Notes: a model not told the origin generated them from the sequence alone. A stretch of 64,000 nt of DNA from an uncultured Lachnospiraceae bacterium (GCA_902775485.1 CACYMJ010000014.1:1-64000); one strand, 5' to 3'. Counted from the stretch's first letter, positions 50,708 to 60,846 are shown. Numbers and translations are program-made.

Positions 50708-52753
50708 ATGTTCAAAAGGTTTGCGGTTGCCGACATAGGTGTGGCACTCTACCTTCTGTGCGCATTCATATTCCTCATCATACCCATCCCTTCGGGCCTT
50801 CTGGACGTCGCCCTTGCCATTAACATTTCCGTGGCATTTGCCGTACTGTTCAATACGATGTTCGCCAAGGAAGTTCTGGACATGTCCTTCTTCCCGACAT
50901 TGCTGCTCTTTACGACGATCTTCAGGATATCGCTGAACGTATCGTCCACGAGACTGATACTCTCAACCGGTTCTCCCGGAAACGTTGTCGAGACGTTCGG
51001 AGAGTTCGTCGGCGGAGGCGATCTGATCATGGGAACCATCGTGTTCATCATACTGATCATCATCCAGTTCATGGTCATCAACAAAGGTTCCGAAAGAGTA
51101 GCGGAAGTTACCGCGAGATTTACACTTGATGCTATGCCTGGTAAACAGATGGCTATTGATGCCGATCTTAATACCGGAGCGATAACCGATGAAGAGGCCA
51201 AGCAGGCACGTGCGAAGATCCAGGAGGAGTCAAGCTTCTTCGGATCCATGGATGGTGCGGTCAAGTACGTAAAGGGAGACGCTACCGCAGGTCTTATCAT
51301 AACGTTCGTTAACATCATCGGCGGCATCGCCATGGGCATGCTCAGACAGGGCCTCGATTTCAACGCGGCCATTCAGAAGTACACCATACTGACGATCGGT
51401 GACGGACTTGTTTCCCAGATCCCTTCGCTTCTCATTTCGCTCTCAACAGGTATTCTTGTCACAAAGGGTTCGAAGGAAGCGGATTTCGGAAGCGTACTTG
51501 TCTCGCAGCTGTTCGGACTTCCCAAGGCAATGTATTTTGTCGGCGGCGTCATCTGTTTCCTCGGTATAGTGACACCACTTAATGCGATACTTTTCCTGGC
51601 GATCGGACTGCTGTTTATCGTCAGCGGAAGGATCGTTGCGAACAGTCTTGAGGTATCCAAAACCGAAAGAAGCGTCGAAGCGGAAGAGGAAGAGGCCGAA
51701 GAGATACGAAAACCGGAAAATGTTGCATCGCTCCTGCAGGTCGATCCGATCGAACTCGAATTCGGTTACGGTATCATCCCACTTGCCGATGTCAATCAGG
51801 GCGGTGACCTTCTTGACCGAGTCGTCATGATCCGCCGGCAGGTCGCGCTTGAACTCGGTACCGTTGTGCCGATAATCCGTCTGCGTGATAACATACAGCT
51901 CAACCCGAACCAGTACATCATCAAGATCAAGGGCATACAGGTCAGTGAAGGTGAGATACTGTTCGATCACTATATGGCAATGAATCCGGGATTTGTCGAA
52001 GAGGAGATCTCGGGTATCGAGACACAGGAGCCTTCGTTCCATCTGCCCGCACTGTGGATCACCGAATCGCAAAGAGAGCGTGCGGAAAGTCTCGGATATA
52101 CGGTTGTCGATCCTCCGTCGATCATCGCCACGCACTTAACGGAAGTCATCAGGACGCATATTTCCGAACTGCTCACAAGGCAGGACGTACAAAACCTTGT
52201 CAACAACATCAAAGAGACGAACCCGTCGCTTGTTGACGAACTGACACCGAAGCTTTTGGGTCTCGGCGAGATACAGAAGGTATTGCAGAACCTGCTTCGC
52301 GAAGGCATATCCATAAGGGATCTGCTGACGATATTCGAAACGCTTGCAGATCATGCGCAGATAACAAGAGATACGGATGTGCTGACCGAGTATGTCAGGG
52401 TCAGCCTTAAGCGCGCCATATCCGCAAAGTATTTTGCACCGAATGAAGCAACGTCCGTTGTAACGCTCGATCCGAAGATAGAGCAGGAGATCATGAACTC
52501 GGTCAAGCAGACCGAGCAGGGCGCTTACCTTACGCTCGATCCCGACAGGACGAAGGCCATAATGAATTCGGTAGGCGAAGAGATCGCCAAGTTAGAGAAC
52601 CTCGGAAGGAATCCGATAATCATAACCTCACCGATCGTGAGAATGTACTTCAAAAAGCTCACAGAGGATTACTATCAGGACCTTATCGTGGTATCATATA
52701 ATGAGATCGACTCCAATGTTGAACTTCAGTCGGTCGGAATGGTAACGGCATAA
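50708..52753 (+). CDS. flhA: Flagellar export gate protein FlhA
   Basis: Encodes 681 residues from the ATG at 50708 (GGGGAGGTGAG upstream). A 15-codon upstream extension at 50663 has no such site. The N-terminal half has about eight helices with the RFTLDAMPGKQMAIDADLNTG cytoplasmic loop. The C-terminal part (about 330-681) is the substrate/chaperone platform. FlhA is the ring of the export gate. Confidence 0.96.
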   Translation: MFKRFAVADIGVALYLLCAFIFLIIPIPSGLLDVALAINISVAFAVLFNTMFAKEVLDMSFFPTLLLFTTIFRISLNVSSTRLILSTGSPGNVVETFGEFVGGGDLIMGTIVFIILIIIQFMVINKGSERVAEVTARFTLDAMPGKQMAIDADLNTGAITDEEAKQARAKIQEESSFFGSMDGAVKYVKGDATAGLIITFVNIIGGIAMGMLRQGLDFNAAIQKYTILTIGDGLVSQIPSLLISLSTGILVTKGSKEADFGSVLVSQLFGLPKAMYFVGGVICFLGIVTPLNAILFLAIGLLFIVSGRIVANSLEVSKTERSVEAEEEEAEEIRKPENVASLLQVDPIELEFGYGIIPLADVNQGGDLLDRVVMIRRQVALELGTVVPIIRLRDNIQLNPNQYIIKIKGIQVSEGEILFDHYMAMNPGFVEEEISGIETQEPSFHLPALWITESQRERAESLGYTVVDPPSIIATHLTEVIRTHISELLTRQDVQNLVNNIKETNPSLVDELTPKLLGLGEIQKVLQNLLREGISIRDLLTIFETLADHAQITRDTDVLTEYVRVSLKRAISAKYFAPNEATSVVTLDPKIEQEIMNSVKQTEQGAYLTLDPDRTKAIMNSVGEEIAKLENLGRNPIIITSPIVRMYFKKLTEDYYQDLIVVSYNEIDSNVELQSVGMVTA

Positions 52754-53962
52754 ATGATAATCAAGAAATTCCAGGCAAAAACAGAAGAGGAAGCAACAAG
52801 CGCGGCACGCAGGGAAATGGGCGACAATGTCGTCATCATGAGCGTACGGAATGTTAAAAAGAAAGGGTTGTTCTCGTTCCTGAAAAAACCGGTGGTTGAG
52901 ATCACCGTCGGAATGGAAGAGGAGACGGAACGTCCCGTATCTTCCGTTTTTTCGGACATCGCAAAACAGAGCATAAACCGCGGCATGACCGGTGCGCCCA
53001 AAACCGTTTTTTCAAAGGACATCATTCTCGATGACGAGCCAAAAAAGGAAGAGGGCAAGACCGAAAAGGTCATCGAGCAGCGCCTCGACAGTCTGCAGTC
53101 CCTTCTTGAAAAGCAGTTCATCAAAAACCAGGAGAAGGAAGAGTTTTCCTCACCTTCCGAAGAGGATTCCTCGGTCGCTTTTTTGAAGCTGATATACAAC
53201 ACGCTCATAGAAAACGAAGTGGCCGAAAAATATGCCAACGAGCTTCTTGATGATATCGGCAAGATCGATACGCAGAAGGCGAGCGTCGATCTGATCCTCG
53301 GAAACATCTATCAGAAGATGATCCTCAAGTTCGGACAGCCGGTAACGATACCGCTCGGACTTGAAAAGCAGAGGGTGATCTTTTTCATCGGACCTACCGG
53401 CGTCGGCAAGACGACGACGATCGCAAAGCTTGCATCTCAGCTGTGTGTCAATCACAAGAAAAAGATCGTGCTGCTGACTACCGACACATACAGGATCGCG
53501 GCGGCAGAACAGCTTAAAACATATGCCGGCATATTAAACGTTCCGTTCCGTGTCATCTATACGGAAGACGAGATGATGGTCGCGATAAAGGACTACGCCG
53601 ATTACGATTACATACTCGTTGATACGGCGGGGCACTCGCAGCATAACTCGGACCAGAAGGATGCCATGGCACATTTCCTTCGCAGCGTTGACGATACGGT
53701 AGATAAGGATACATACCTTGTTGTATCCGCAACAACAAAGTACAGGGATCTGCTTGCGATAGCAGATGCATATTCGGAGTTTACCGATTACAAACTTATA
53801 TTTACGAAGCTCGATGAGACAACGACACTCGGAAACCTGTTCAATCTCTGCATGCATACGGGTGCGTCGATGTCGTATATAACAACGGGACAGAGTGTTC
53901 CCGACGACATAGAAGTCTTTTCGCCTCAAAGCACCGTGAAACAGCTTCTCGGAGGTAAGTGA
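52754..53962 (+). CDS. flhF: Flagellar GTPase FlhF
   Basis: A 402-residue SRP-type GTPase. The N-terminal region (B domain) is charged and poorly conserved. The P-loop FFIGPTGVGKTTT is at about 211-222, followed by DTYRIAAAEQLKTYA, the DTAGHS region and TKLDETTTLG. FlhF localises the first flagellar proteins. It starts directly after flhA, and flhG overlaps its stop by one base. Confidence 0.95.
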   Translation: MIIKKFQAKTEEEATSAARREMGDNVVIMSVRNVKKKGLFSFLKKPVVEITVGMEEETERPVSSVFSDIAKQSINRGMTGAPKTVFSKDIILDDEPKKEEGKTEKVIEQRLDSLQSLLEKQFIKNQEKEEFSSPSEEDSSVAFLKLIYNTLIENEVAEKYANELLDDIGKIDTQKASVDLILGNIYQKMILKFGQPVTIPLGLEKQRVIFFIGPTGVGKTTTIAKLASQLCVNHKKKIVLLTTDTYRIAAAEQLKTYAGILNVPFRVIYTEDEMMVAIKDYADYDYILVDTAGHSQHNSDQKDAMAHFLRSVDDTVDKDTYLVVSATTKYRDLLAIADAYSEFTDYKLIFTKLDETTTLGNLFNLCMHTGASMSYITTGQSVPDDIEVFSPQSTVKQLLGGK

Positions 53963-54840
53963 TGGATCAGGCAGAAGGACTTCGCAATATTATAAAGAAC
54001 AGCGCGCTTTCAAGCCGTCCCGCCGCAAGGGTCATCACGGTCACGAGCGGAAAAGGCGGAGTGGGCAAATCGAATGTATCGATAAATCTTGCGGTACAGT
54101 TCCGCCGCATGGGTAAAAAGGTCATCATATTCGATGCCGATTTCGGAATGGCCAACATCGAGGTCATGTTCGGAGCGATACCCAAGCACAACCTGGCAGA
54201 CCTTATATACCAGGGCAAGAACATCCGTGAGATAATAACGATGGGACCGATGGATATCGGTTTTATCTCCGGAGGATCCGGGATAGCGAGCCTGTCGAAT
54301 CTCGGTAAGGACTACATTGATTACCTCGTACAAAATCTCGGTGAACTCGATCTGCTTGCAGATGTTATAATAATAGATACGGGAGCGGGGATAAGCGATG
54401 CCGTACTCGAATTCCTGGTGGCAAGTCCGGAGGTACTGTTGGTGACAACACCCGAGCCCACGTCCATTACGGATTCGTATTCGCTGCTTAAGGCACTAAA
54501 CCGCCATCCCTCATTTGACCGTGAGAATACGACGATAAAGGTGGTCGCGAACAAGGTCGGTGATTTCGAGGAGGGAAGAGCCCTTTATACGAAGATCAAC
54601 GCGGTGGTCAACAGATACCTTAAGATCCCGCTTTATCTTGTGGGAGTGATCCCGGAGGATCATGAGCTCGTCAAGGCGGTCATGCAGCAGATGCCGATAT
54701 CGATCAGCAATCCGAATTCAAGATCGGCACAGGCATTTACGGATCTGGCAACGGCGCTCGAGACGAACGCAAAGGATCCCGTATATCATAAGCGCGGGAT
54801 GTCGGGATTTTTCTCATCAATGATAAGAGGCAGACAGTAG
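53962..54840 (+). CDS. flhG: Flagellar number regulator FlhG (MinD-like)
   Basis: A 292-residue MinD-type ATPase. The deviant Walker A is K31-GGVGKS37 in VTSGKGGVGKSNVSINLA. The DADFGMANIEVMFG and DTGAGISDAVLEF motifs follow. It works with FlhF and the C-ring to set flagellar number. The ATG overlaps the flhF stop (TGATG) and has GGAGG upstream. Confidence 0.94.
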   Translation: MDQAEGLRNIIKNSALSSRPAARVITVTSGKGGVGKSNVSINLAVQFRRMGKKVIIFDADFGMANIEVMFGAIPKHNLADLIYQGKNIREIITMGPMDIGFISGGSGIASLSNLGKDYIDYLVQNLGELDLLADVIIIDTGAGISDAVLEFLVASPEVLLVTTPEPTSITDSYSLLKALNRHPSFDRENTTIKVVANKVGDFEEGRALYTKINAVVNRYLKIPLYLVGVIPEDHELVKAVMQQMPISISNPNSRSAQAFTDLATALETNAKDPVYHKRGMSGFFSSMIRGRQ

Positions 54841-54878
54841 ATTTTTCATAAAATAAAAATTGGGGAAGGATTTGGCAG

Positions 54879-55604
54879 ATGAATATTTCGAAATACATTC
54901 AGGTCGGTAATAAGATCGAGATTGAGTCCATCAAGAAGACGACGGATGAACTCGGAGAGATCACGAGAAAAACATACAGGAGCGAATTGTATGACATAGA
55001 GAGCGATGATGTGATCAAGATCGCGATGCCGATGGAACAGACCAAGATAGTCCTGCTTCCGGTAGATGCCGAGTATTCGCTCTGCTTTTATACTCCCGGC
55101 GGACTGTATCAGTGCCTTGCAAGAGTCATTGAGAGATACAAGAGCAACAACCTTTTCGTGCTGTCGATGGAACTGCAGACGGATCTGCAGAAATACCAGC
55201 GAAGAGAGTATTACCGACTCAACACCGTCCTTGACATGAAGAGTAAGGTTATAGACGAGAATTCTTCGGGCGGACTCGAGCAGGTCCAGTTCATAGATAC
55301 GGATCTTACGTTTGACAACGGTACCATGGTGGATATAAGCGGCGGCGGAGCGAGGTTCATCTCGAAGGTCCGCTACCAGGAAGGCGTTCTTATAAGATTT
55401 GTTTTTTCGCTGTTTGTAAACGGACAGGTAACCGAATACAAGCTTGTGGGTAAGGTACTGAAGTCTACGCCTATCGAGAACAGGGAAGATTCCTATGAAA
55501 ACCGTATCCAGTTCGTCAACATGGTAAATGATGACAGAGAGAGCATAATTAAGTACATTTTCGAGGAAGAACGCAAGCTTCGACACAGAGAAAGAGGTAT
55601 TTAA
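54879..55604 (+). CDS. PilZ domain protein (YcgR-like flagellar brake)
   Basis: A 241-residue protein. The N-terminal YcgR-like beta domain (about 1-100) is followed by a PilZ domain with the RxxxR motif in QRREYYRL (about 107-113) and DISGGGARF (DxSxxG, about 151-158). Both halves of the c-di-GMP site are intact. In other bacteria such proteins slow or stop flagellar rotation when c-di-GMP is high. GGGGAAGG lies before ATG. Its place in the operon links the two GGDEF proteins of this window to motility control. Confidence 0.88.
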   Translation: MNISKYIQVGNKIEIESIKKTTDELGEITRKTYRSELYDIESDDVIKIAMPMEQTKIVLLPVDAEYSLCFYTPGGLYQCLARVIERYKSNNLFVLSMELQTDLQKYQRREYYRLNTVLDMKSKVIDENSSGGLEQVQFIDTDLTFDNGTMVDISGGGARFISKVRYQEGVLIRFVFSLFVNGQVTEYKLVGKVLKSTPIENREDSYENRIQFVNMVNDDRESIIKYIFEEERKLRHRERGI

Positions 55605-55612
55605 AAGGCAAA

Positions 55613-56797
55613 ATGAAGAAAAAAATACTCATCGTCGATGACTCTGCACTCATGAGAAGGGTCTTTTGTGATATAATCAATTCCGACGACAGGTTCGAGG
55701 TTGCGGCTACCGCGACCGATGGTGCCGAAGGCTTCAAATTTATTTGCCAGAAAAGCTTTGATGCAGTCGTTCTTGACGTTTACATGCCGAAGATGACAGG
55801 CCTTCAGCTTCTGGAGGAAATGCAGAAGTCACGTGTGAGTGCCCGTGTCCTTATGGCGAGTACCACAACCGGCGAAGGAGCCAGAGAGACCATTGATGCA
55901 TTGTCGCTCGGGGCGATCGATTTTATCAAGAAGCCCGAAAATGTGGCAGATGCAAGAATGGAATCATTTTCAAAGCGCTTCCTGGACCATTTGTTCATTG
56001 TCGCATCAGCACCGATGCCGAGATTCGGCGGAGCTGTGGCGGCTTCGAAAGCAGGCGGTGACAAACCGCATACTTTTACAAAACGTTTTGATGTCAACAT
56101 ACATACGACGGCAGAGCAGATAGCCAGCGCAAGATCATCAACGATCTCAACCGCACATGCGGCGGCTGCGGCTGTTCCTCCGGTCGAGATCAGGCTTCGA
56201 AACGTTGAACACAAAGGTCATAAAAGGATAGTTGCCATTGCAAGCTCCACCGGCGGCCCGAGGGCTTTACAGGATGTCATCCCGCATCTTCCGGGTAATC
56301 TTCCTGTTCCCGTGCTTTTGGTACAGCACATGCCCCAGGGTTTTACGGCATCACTTGCGGAAAGACTCAATGAGATATCCCCGATCGCGGTCTCAGAGGC
56401 GCGTGACGGAGACATGCTCGTTCCGTCTCATGTGTATATCGCACCGGGCGGTAAACACATGCAGGTCGAAAAAAGAGGTGCGAATCATTACATCAAATAC
56501 ACCGATGAACCGACCAGAGAAGGAGTCAAGCCCTGCGCCAACTACATGTACGAATCGCTCATAAACTGTGATTTCGACGAGATCATCTGTGTCGTACTTA
56601 CGGGAATGGGTGCTGACGGTACAGCGGGCATCAAGAATCTCGACCTGAAAAAACATACATATATCATTGCGCAGGATCAGGAAACCTGTACGGTCTACGG
56701 AATGCCGAAGGCCATAGCACAGACGGGACTGGTCAGCGAAGTCGTTCCGCTCGGAAGGATCGCGGAACAGATCACTAAGAACGTGGGGGTACGTTAA
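55613..56797 (+). CDS. cheB: Chemotaxis methylesterase CheB
   Basis: A 394-residue protein. The receiver domain has phosphorylation site D55. The catalytic C-terminal domain has the nucleophile S212 in ASSTGGP, H in VQHMPQGFTA and D in GMGADGTAG. A linker of about 70 residues (about 130-200) separates them. It removes methyl groups from chemoreceptors. No cheR methyltransferase is in this window. AAAGG lies before ATG. Confidence 0.95.
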   Translation: MKKKILIVDDSALMRRVFCDIINSDDRFEVAATATDGAEGFKFICQKSFDAVVLDVYMPKMTGLQLLEEMQKSRVSARVLMASTTTGEGARETIDALSLGAIDFIKKPENVADARMESFSKRFLDHLFIVASAPMPRFGGAVAASKAGGDKPHTFTKRFDVNIHTTAEQIASARSSTISTAHAAAAAVPPVEIRLRNVEHKGHKRIVAIASSTGGPRALQDVIPHLPGNLPVPVLLVQHMPQGFTASLAERLNEISPIAVSEARDGDMLVPSHVYIAPGGKHMQVEKRGANHYIKYTDEPTREGVKPCANYMYESLINCDFDEIICVVLTGMGADGTAGIKNLDLKKHTYIIAQDQETCTVYGMPKAIAQTGLVSEVVPLGRIAEQITKNVGVR

Positions 56798-56799
56798 TT

Positions 56800-58944
56800 A
56801 TGGATGTAAGCCAATATCTCGGAATTTTCCTCGATGAAACAAACGAACATTTGCAGACTCTTTCGGATCAGCTGATGATCCTTGAGAATGAGCCCGAAAA
56901 CGAAGATACCATCAATGAGATCTTCCGTGCGGCCCATTCCCTTAAGGGTATGGCCGGAACGATGGGTTACAAGAGAATGCAGAATCTGACCCATGACATG
57001 GAGAACGTGTTCTCCGAAGTTCGAAACGGCAAGATCAAGGTTGACGGACACATGGTCGATATCCTGTTTCAAGCTCTCGATGCTCTCGAAGAATACAGAG
57101 AGAACATATCTGAGAACCAGGATGAGGGTACGAATGACAATGAGCCCATCATCAATGAACTTCAGGCTATCTTAAACGGTGAGGCCGCAGCTGCCGCACC
57201 GAAGAAGGAAGAGGCGGCAGAGGCTTCCGGATCGGGAGACGGTGCAGCCGCACAGTCCGAAGATGCTTCAGGCGAGAACAAGTGGCAGGATATAGTTCTT
57301 CATGAGCCCGAGCAGCATGTCATCTCCGAGGCTATCAAGAACAATTCCAAGGTATACGGTTTTACGGTATATATTCAGGAGTCATGCATACTTAAGGCTG
57401 CAAGAGCCTTCCTCGTATTCAAGGCTCTTGAAGAGCTCGGTGAGATCATCGTATCCGAGCCTTCAACCCAGGATATAGAAGATGAGAAGTTTGATTTCGA
57501 TTTTTCGCTTTACTTTGTTACCGATGCTCCGATAGAAAAGGTTAAGGAAGCTATCCTTTCCGTATCCGAGATCGATCACGTGACCGGCGATGTCATAGAC
57601 ATGGATAAGGCCAAGATCGCCGATGAGGATGATGAGGACGCAGCTCCCGCAGCCGAGACGACGGAAGAAAAGCAGGAAGTACCTGCAGCAGCTTCCGCAG
57701 CTCCGGCCAAGACAAACGCACCTGCACCCGCATCGACCGGATCCGATTCAAAGGGAAGCGATGCCAAGAAGGGAGGCGGCAAGCCCGCTGTCAACCGTAC
57801 GGTCAGAGTCGATATAGAAAAGCTCGATGTTCTGATGAACCTTGTTTCAGAGCTTATCATCGCGAAGAACTCTCTTGTAAGTTTTGCAACGAGTGAGACT
57901 TCACATTCCGGATTCAATGAGCAGATAGAATACCTCGAGAGCGTTACCACAAACCTTCATGAATCAGTCATGAAAGTTCGAATGGTTCCCATCGAGAGTG
58001 TTGTTAACAAGTTCCCCCGCATGATCAGGGATCTGTCCAAGAAGCTTGACAAGCAGATGGAACTTCATATGACAGGTGAAGAGACAGAACTCGACCGTAC
58101 TGTCGTGGACGAGATCGGTGATCCTCTGATGCACCTGCTGCGTAACAGTGCAGACCACGGACTTGAGTCACTCGAACTTCGTCGTGAACGCGGCAAGTCC
58201 GATGTCGGCCAGATCTATCTGGATGCATATCAGGACGGTAACAACGTTGTTATTGAAGTAAGGGATGACGGTAACGGTATCGATACCGAAGCTGTCAAGA
58301 AGAAAGGTATTGAACGCGGTACCATCACACCCGAACAGGCTGAGACGATGAGCGAGAAGGATATCATAGACCTTCTGTTCCTTCCCAGTTTTTCAACCGC
58401 AAAGGTTGTATCGGATGTATCGGGACGAGGCGTCGGTCTTGATGTCGTAAGATCGAAGATCGGTGCACTCGGCGGTGACGTATCGGTTAAGACCAAGCTC
58501 GGTGAGGGAAGCACATGGACGATCAGACTTCCTCTTACACTTGCTATCATTCAGGCACTCATGGTTGTTGTCGGCGGTGAGAAGTATGCGATCTCACTCG
58601 GAAGCATCCAGACTATCGAAGATGTTGCCGAGGAAGATATCAAGTACGTTGAGGCAAGAGAGGTCATCAATCTTCGTGATACGGTCATTCCCATCATCAG
58701 ACTCAGGGATATCCTTCATGTTGAAGCCGAGACGGATGAGAAGAAGTCCAACATGGTAGTCATCATCGTCAAGAAGGGTGACCAGTTGGCAGGTCTCGTT
58801 GTTGACGAACTAATCGGCCAGCAGGAGATCGTTATCAAGTCACTCGGTAAGTACATCAACTGCAGCTCACGTCTGATCTCGGGCGCAACCATCCTCGGCG
58901 ACGGTGAAGTAGCCCTGATTCTTGATGCGAACGTGCTGATATAA
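56800..58944 (+). CDS. cheA: Chemotaxis histidine kinase CheA
   Basis: A 714-residue kinase. The HPt domain carries H46 (FRAAHSLKG). A CheY/CheB-docking P2 region follows (about 165-265), then an Ala/Pro linker. The dimerisation domain (about 330-395, DVLMNLVSELIIAKN), ATPase (about 395-570, LLRNSADHGLE, DGNGID, GRGVGLDVV) and CheW-like domain (about 575-714) complete the layout. Confidence 0.96.
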   Translation: MDVSQYLGIFLDETNEHLQTLSDQLMILENEPENEDTINEIFRAAHSLKGMAGTMGYKRMQNLTHDMENVFSEVRNGKIKVDGHMVDILFQALDALEEYRENISENQDEGTNDNEPIINELQAILNGEAAAAAPKKEEAAEASGSGDGAAAQSEDASGENKWQDIVLHEPEQHVISEAIKNNSKVYGFTVYIQESCILKAARAFLVFKALEELGEIIVSEPSTQDIEDEKFDFDFSLYFVTDAPIEKVKEAILSVSEIDHVTGDVIDMDKAKIADEDDEDAAPAAETTEEKQEVPAAASAAPAKTNAPAPASTGSDSKGSDAKKGGGKPAVNRTVRVDIEKLDVLMNLVSELIIAKNSLVSFATSETSHSGFNEQIEYLESVTTNLHESVMKVRMVPIESVVNKFPRMIRDLSKKLDKQMELHMTGEETELDRTVVDEIGDPLMHLLRNSADHGLESLELRRERGKSDVGQIYLDAYQDGNNVVIEVRDDGNGIDTEAVKKKGIERGTITPEQAETMSEKDIIDLLFLPSFSTAKVVSDVSGRGVGLDVVRSKIGALGGDVSVKTKLGEGSTWTIRLPLTLAIIQALMVVVGGEKYAISLGSIQTIEDVAEEDIKYVEAREVINLRDTVIPIIRLRDILHVEAETDEKKSNMVVIIVKKGDQLAGLVVDELIGQQEIVIKSLGKYINCSSRLISGATILGDGEVALILDANVLI

Positions 58945-58962
58945 GAGGTAGGAGGATAGATT

Positions 58963-59424
58963 ATGGATGCGTTAAACATTGCAAGAGAATATGATACCGT
59001 TCAATATATCGTTATCAAGATCGGCGAGGAGCAGTACGGTATCGATATCAGTTATATCGATAATATAGTCAGGATGCAGAGTATCACGAGAGTACCGGAT
59101 GTACAGCCGTACTTTGCCGGTGTTATCAACATCCGTGGTGAGGTCGTTCCGGTTATGAGCCTTCGTCTTAAAATGGGTCTTGAACCTGATGAGTATGTAA
59201 ACAAGACGAGGATCATCATTGTAAAGCTTGAGAACAATGCTCCGATCGGACTTATCGTGGATGAGGTAAAAGAGGTTGTCACTCTCGACGAGACATCCAT
59301 CGATGAGGTTATCAGAGACAGCAAAGTGGACGAGACATATATCAACGGAATCGGCAAGAACGGTGATACGCTGATCTCTCTTCTTGATCTTAATGCAGTT
59401 ATAAGCGATAAGGATAATTCATAA
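58963..59424 (+). CDS. cheW: Chemotaxis coupling protein CheW
   Basis: A 153-residue adaptor between receptors and CheA. GEEQYGIDISYIDNIVRMQ and GVINIRGEVVPVMSLRLKMG are the CheW signatures. AGGAGG lies before ATG. Confidence 0.95.
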   Translation: MDALNIAREYDTVQYIVIKIGEEQYGIDISYIDNIVRMQSITRVPDVQPYFAGVINIRGEVVPVMSLRLKMGLEPDEYVNKTRIIIVKLENNAPIGLIVDEVKEVVTLDETSIDEVIRDSKVDETYINGIGKNGDTLISLLDLNAVISDKDNS

Positions 59425-59425
59425 T

Positions 59426-60043
59426 ATGGCAAAAGTTGATCTTAACAATATGGAAGGAGTATATTTCGATGTGCTCCGTGAGATAGGGAACATCGGTGCG
59501 GGAAACGCAACGACTGCGCTTGCCCAGATGCTCGGGACCAAGGTTGATATGCATGTTCCCAAGGTAGATCTTCTGGAGTTTTCCGAGATCGGTGAAGTTA
59601 TGGGCGGTGAAGAGCAGATAATGGCCGGTATATATCTGGTCGTTGAAGGCGATATACATGGTTCCATCATGTTCCTTCTGGAAAAATCATCCGCCAAGGT
59701 TCTTGTATCAAAGCTTATGGGAACCCCTAACGATAACGCGGACGGTGATTTTGACGAGATGGAACTGTCGGCGCTTAAGGAGATCGGAAATATCATCACG
59801 GGCTCTTACCTTTCATCGCTGTCAACACTTACGAACCTGAACATTCATCCTTCGCCTCCGGACATATCGATCGATATGTGCGGAGCGATATTGTCTGTCC
59901 CCGCTATTGAGTTCGGAACGCTCGGTGATAAGATGCTTCTTATCGCGACCGAGTTCACGGATGATATCAAGCTCGAGGGATATTTTATTCTTGTTCCGGA
60001 TCTTGAGTCTTATGACAAAATATTAACTTCATTGGGGATGTGA
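59426..60043 (+). CDS. cheC: Chemotaxis phosphatase CheC
   Basis: A 205-residue CheY-P phosphatase. Both active-site motifs are present: REIGNIGAGNATTALAQML and LKEIGNIITGSYLSSL (E-xx-N twice). It can also bind CheD, whose gene follows after 3 bases. FliY in this operon has the same kind of domain, so two CheY-P phosphatases are encoded here. Confidence 0.93.
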   Translation: MAKVDLNNMEGVYFDVLREIGNIGAGNATTALAQMLGTKVDMHVPKVDLLEFSEIGEVMGGEEQIMAGIYLVVEGDIHGSIMFLLEKSSAKVLVSKLMGTPNDNADGDFDEMELSALKEIGNIITGSYLSSLSTLTNLNIHPSPPDISIDMCGAILSVPAIEFGTLGDKMLLIATEFTDDIKLEGYFILVPDLESYDKILTSLGM

Positions 60044-60046
60044 TCA

Positions 60047-60532
60047 ATGAGTGAAATGATAAAGGTTGGCATGGCGGACCTTAAGCTCTGCAAGGCTCCG
60101 GATGCCATTACAACACTTGGTCTCGGTTCATGTGTCGGGATAGCGATAAGGGATCCCATCACCAAGATCGGCGGACTTGCACATATTATGCTTCCCGACA
60201 GCACACAGTTTTCGGGAGCGGTGAGTATTCCGAAATTCGCCGACACCGGAGCGAAGGAACTTGTCAGGATAATAGTGGCTGCGGGGGCCAACCGCTCCAG
60301 ACTCGTGGCAAAGATCGCGGGCGGAGCGCAGATGTTCGCTTTTTCCAGTAAGAACGAACTGACGGCGGTCGGACAGAGAAATGTTGATGCTGTCAAGAAG
60401 GCACTTGCGGAGATGAAGATACCGATCCTGGCCAGCGATACCGGACTTAACTTCGGTCGTACGGTTGAATTCTACCCTGAGACCGGAGACTATATCATCA
60501 AGGCTGTAGGCAAGGGAGTCAAGACGATATGA
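60047..60532 (+). CDS. cheD: Chemoreceptor glutamine deamidase CheD
   Basis: A 161-residue enzyme. Catalytic C29 (GLGSCVGIAI) and H46 (GLAHIMLPDS) are in place. It deamidates receptor glutamines and is regulated by CheC. The next ORF starts within its last codon (ATGA). Confidence 0.94.
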   Translation: MSEMIKVGMADLKLCKAPDAITTLGLGSCVGIAIRDPITKIGGLAHIMLPDSTQFSGAVSIPKFADTGAKELVRIIVAAGANRSRLVAKIAGGAQMFAFSSKNELTAVGQRNVDAVKKALAEMKIPILASDTGLNFGRTVEFYPETGDYIIKAVGKGVKTI

Positions 60533-60846
60533 AACTTAAACGGATACCTGCCCTTGTCATGCTTCTGGCGGGTGCTGTTGCCGCTATAGTGACCTATATC
60601 AACCACTACACTCTTACCGAGATGCTGGTGGTGCTGATCCTGACACTGATAGTCTTCCTTATCATCGGCGTGGCGATAATGCTCATATTCGAATCGTTTC
60701 ATATCGATGAACCTGATGAAGACAGAGTCGATGACGATGGCGAAGTTGTCGAGAAGACTGAGATGCCCGATACCGATGCCGAGGGTGAAGAGACACAGGC
60801 CGAACCTGAAGCGGGTGAGACGGCAGAACAAGAGGAGAACACATAA
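60529..60846 (+). CDS. Small membrane protein with acidic tail
   Basis: A 105-residue protein. Two hydrophobic helices (about 8-25 and 30-54) are followed by a tail of about 48 residues that is very rich in Glu and Asp. It is coupled to cheD by a 4-base overlap and sits just before the sigma factor. No family recognised. The position suggests a flagellar or chemotaxis link. Confidence 0.6.
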   Translation: MKLKRIPALVMLLAGAVAAIVTYINHYTLTEMLVVLILTLIVFLIIGVAIMLIFESFHIDEPDEDRVDDDGEVVEKTEMPDTDAEGEETQAEPEAGETAEQEENT

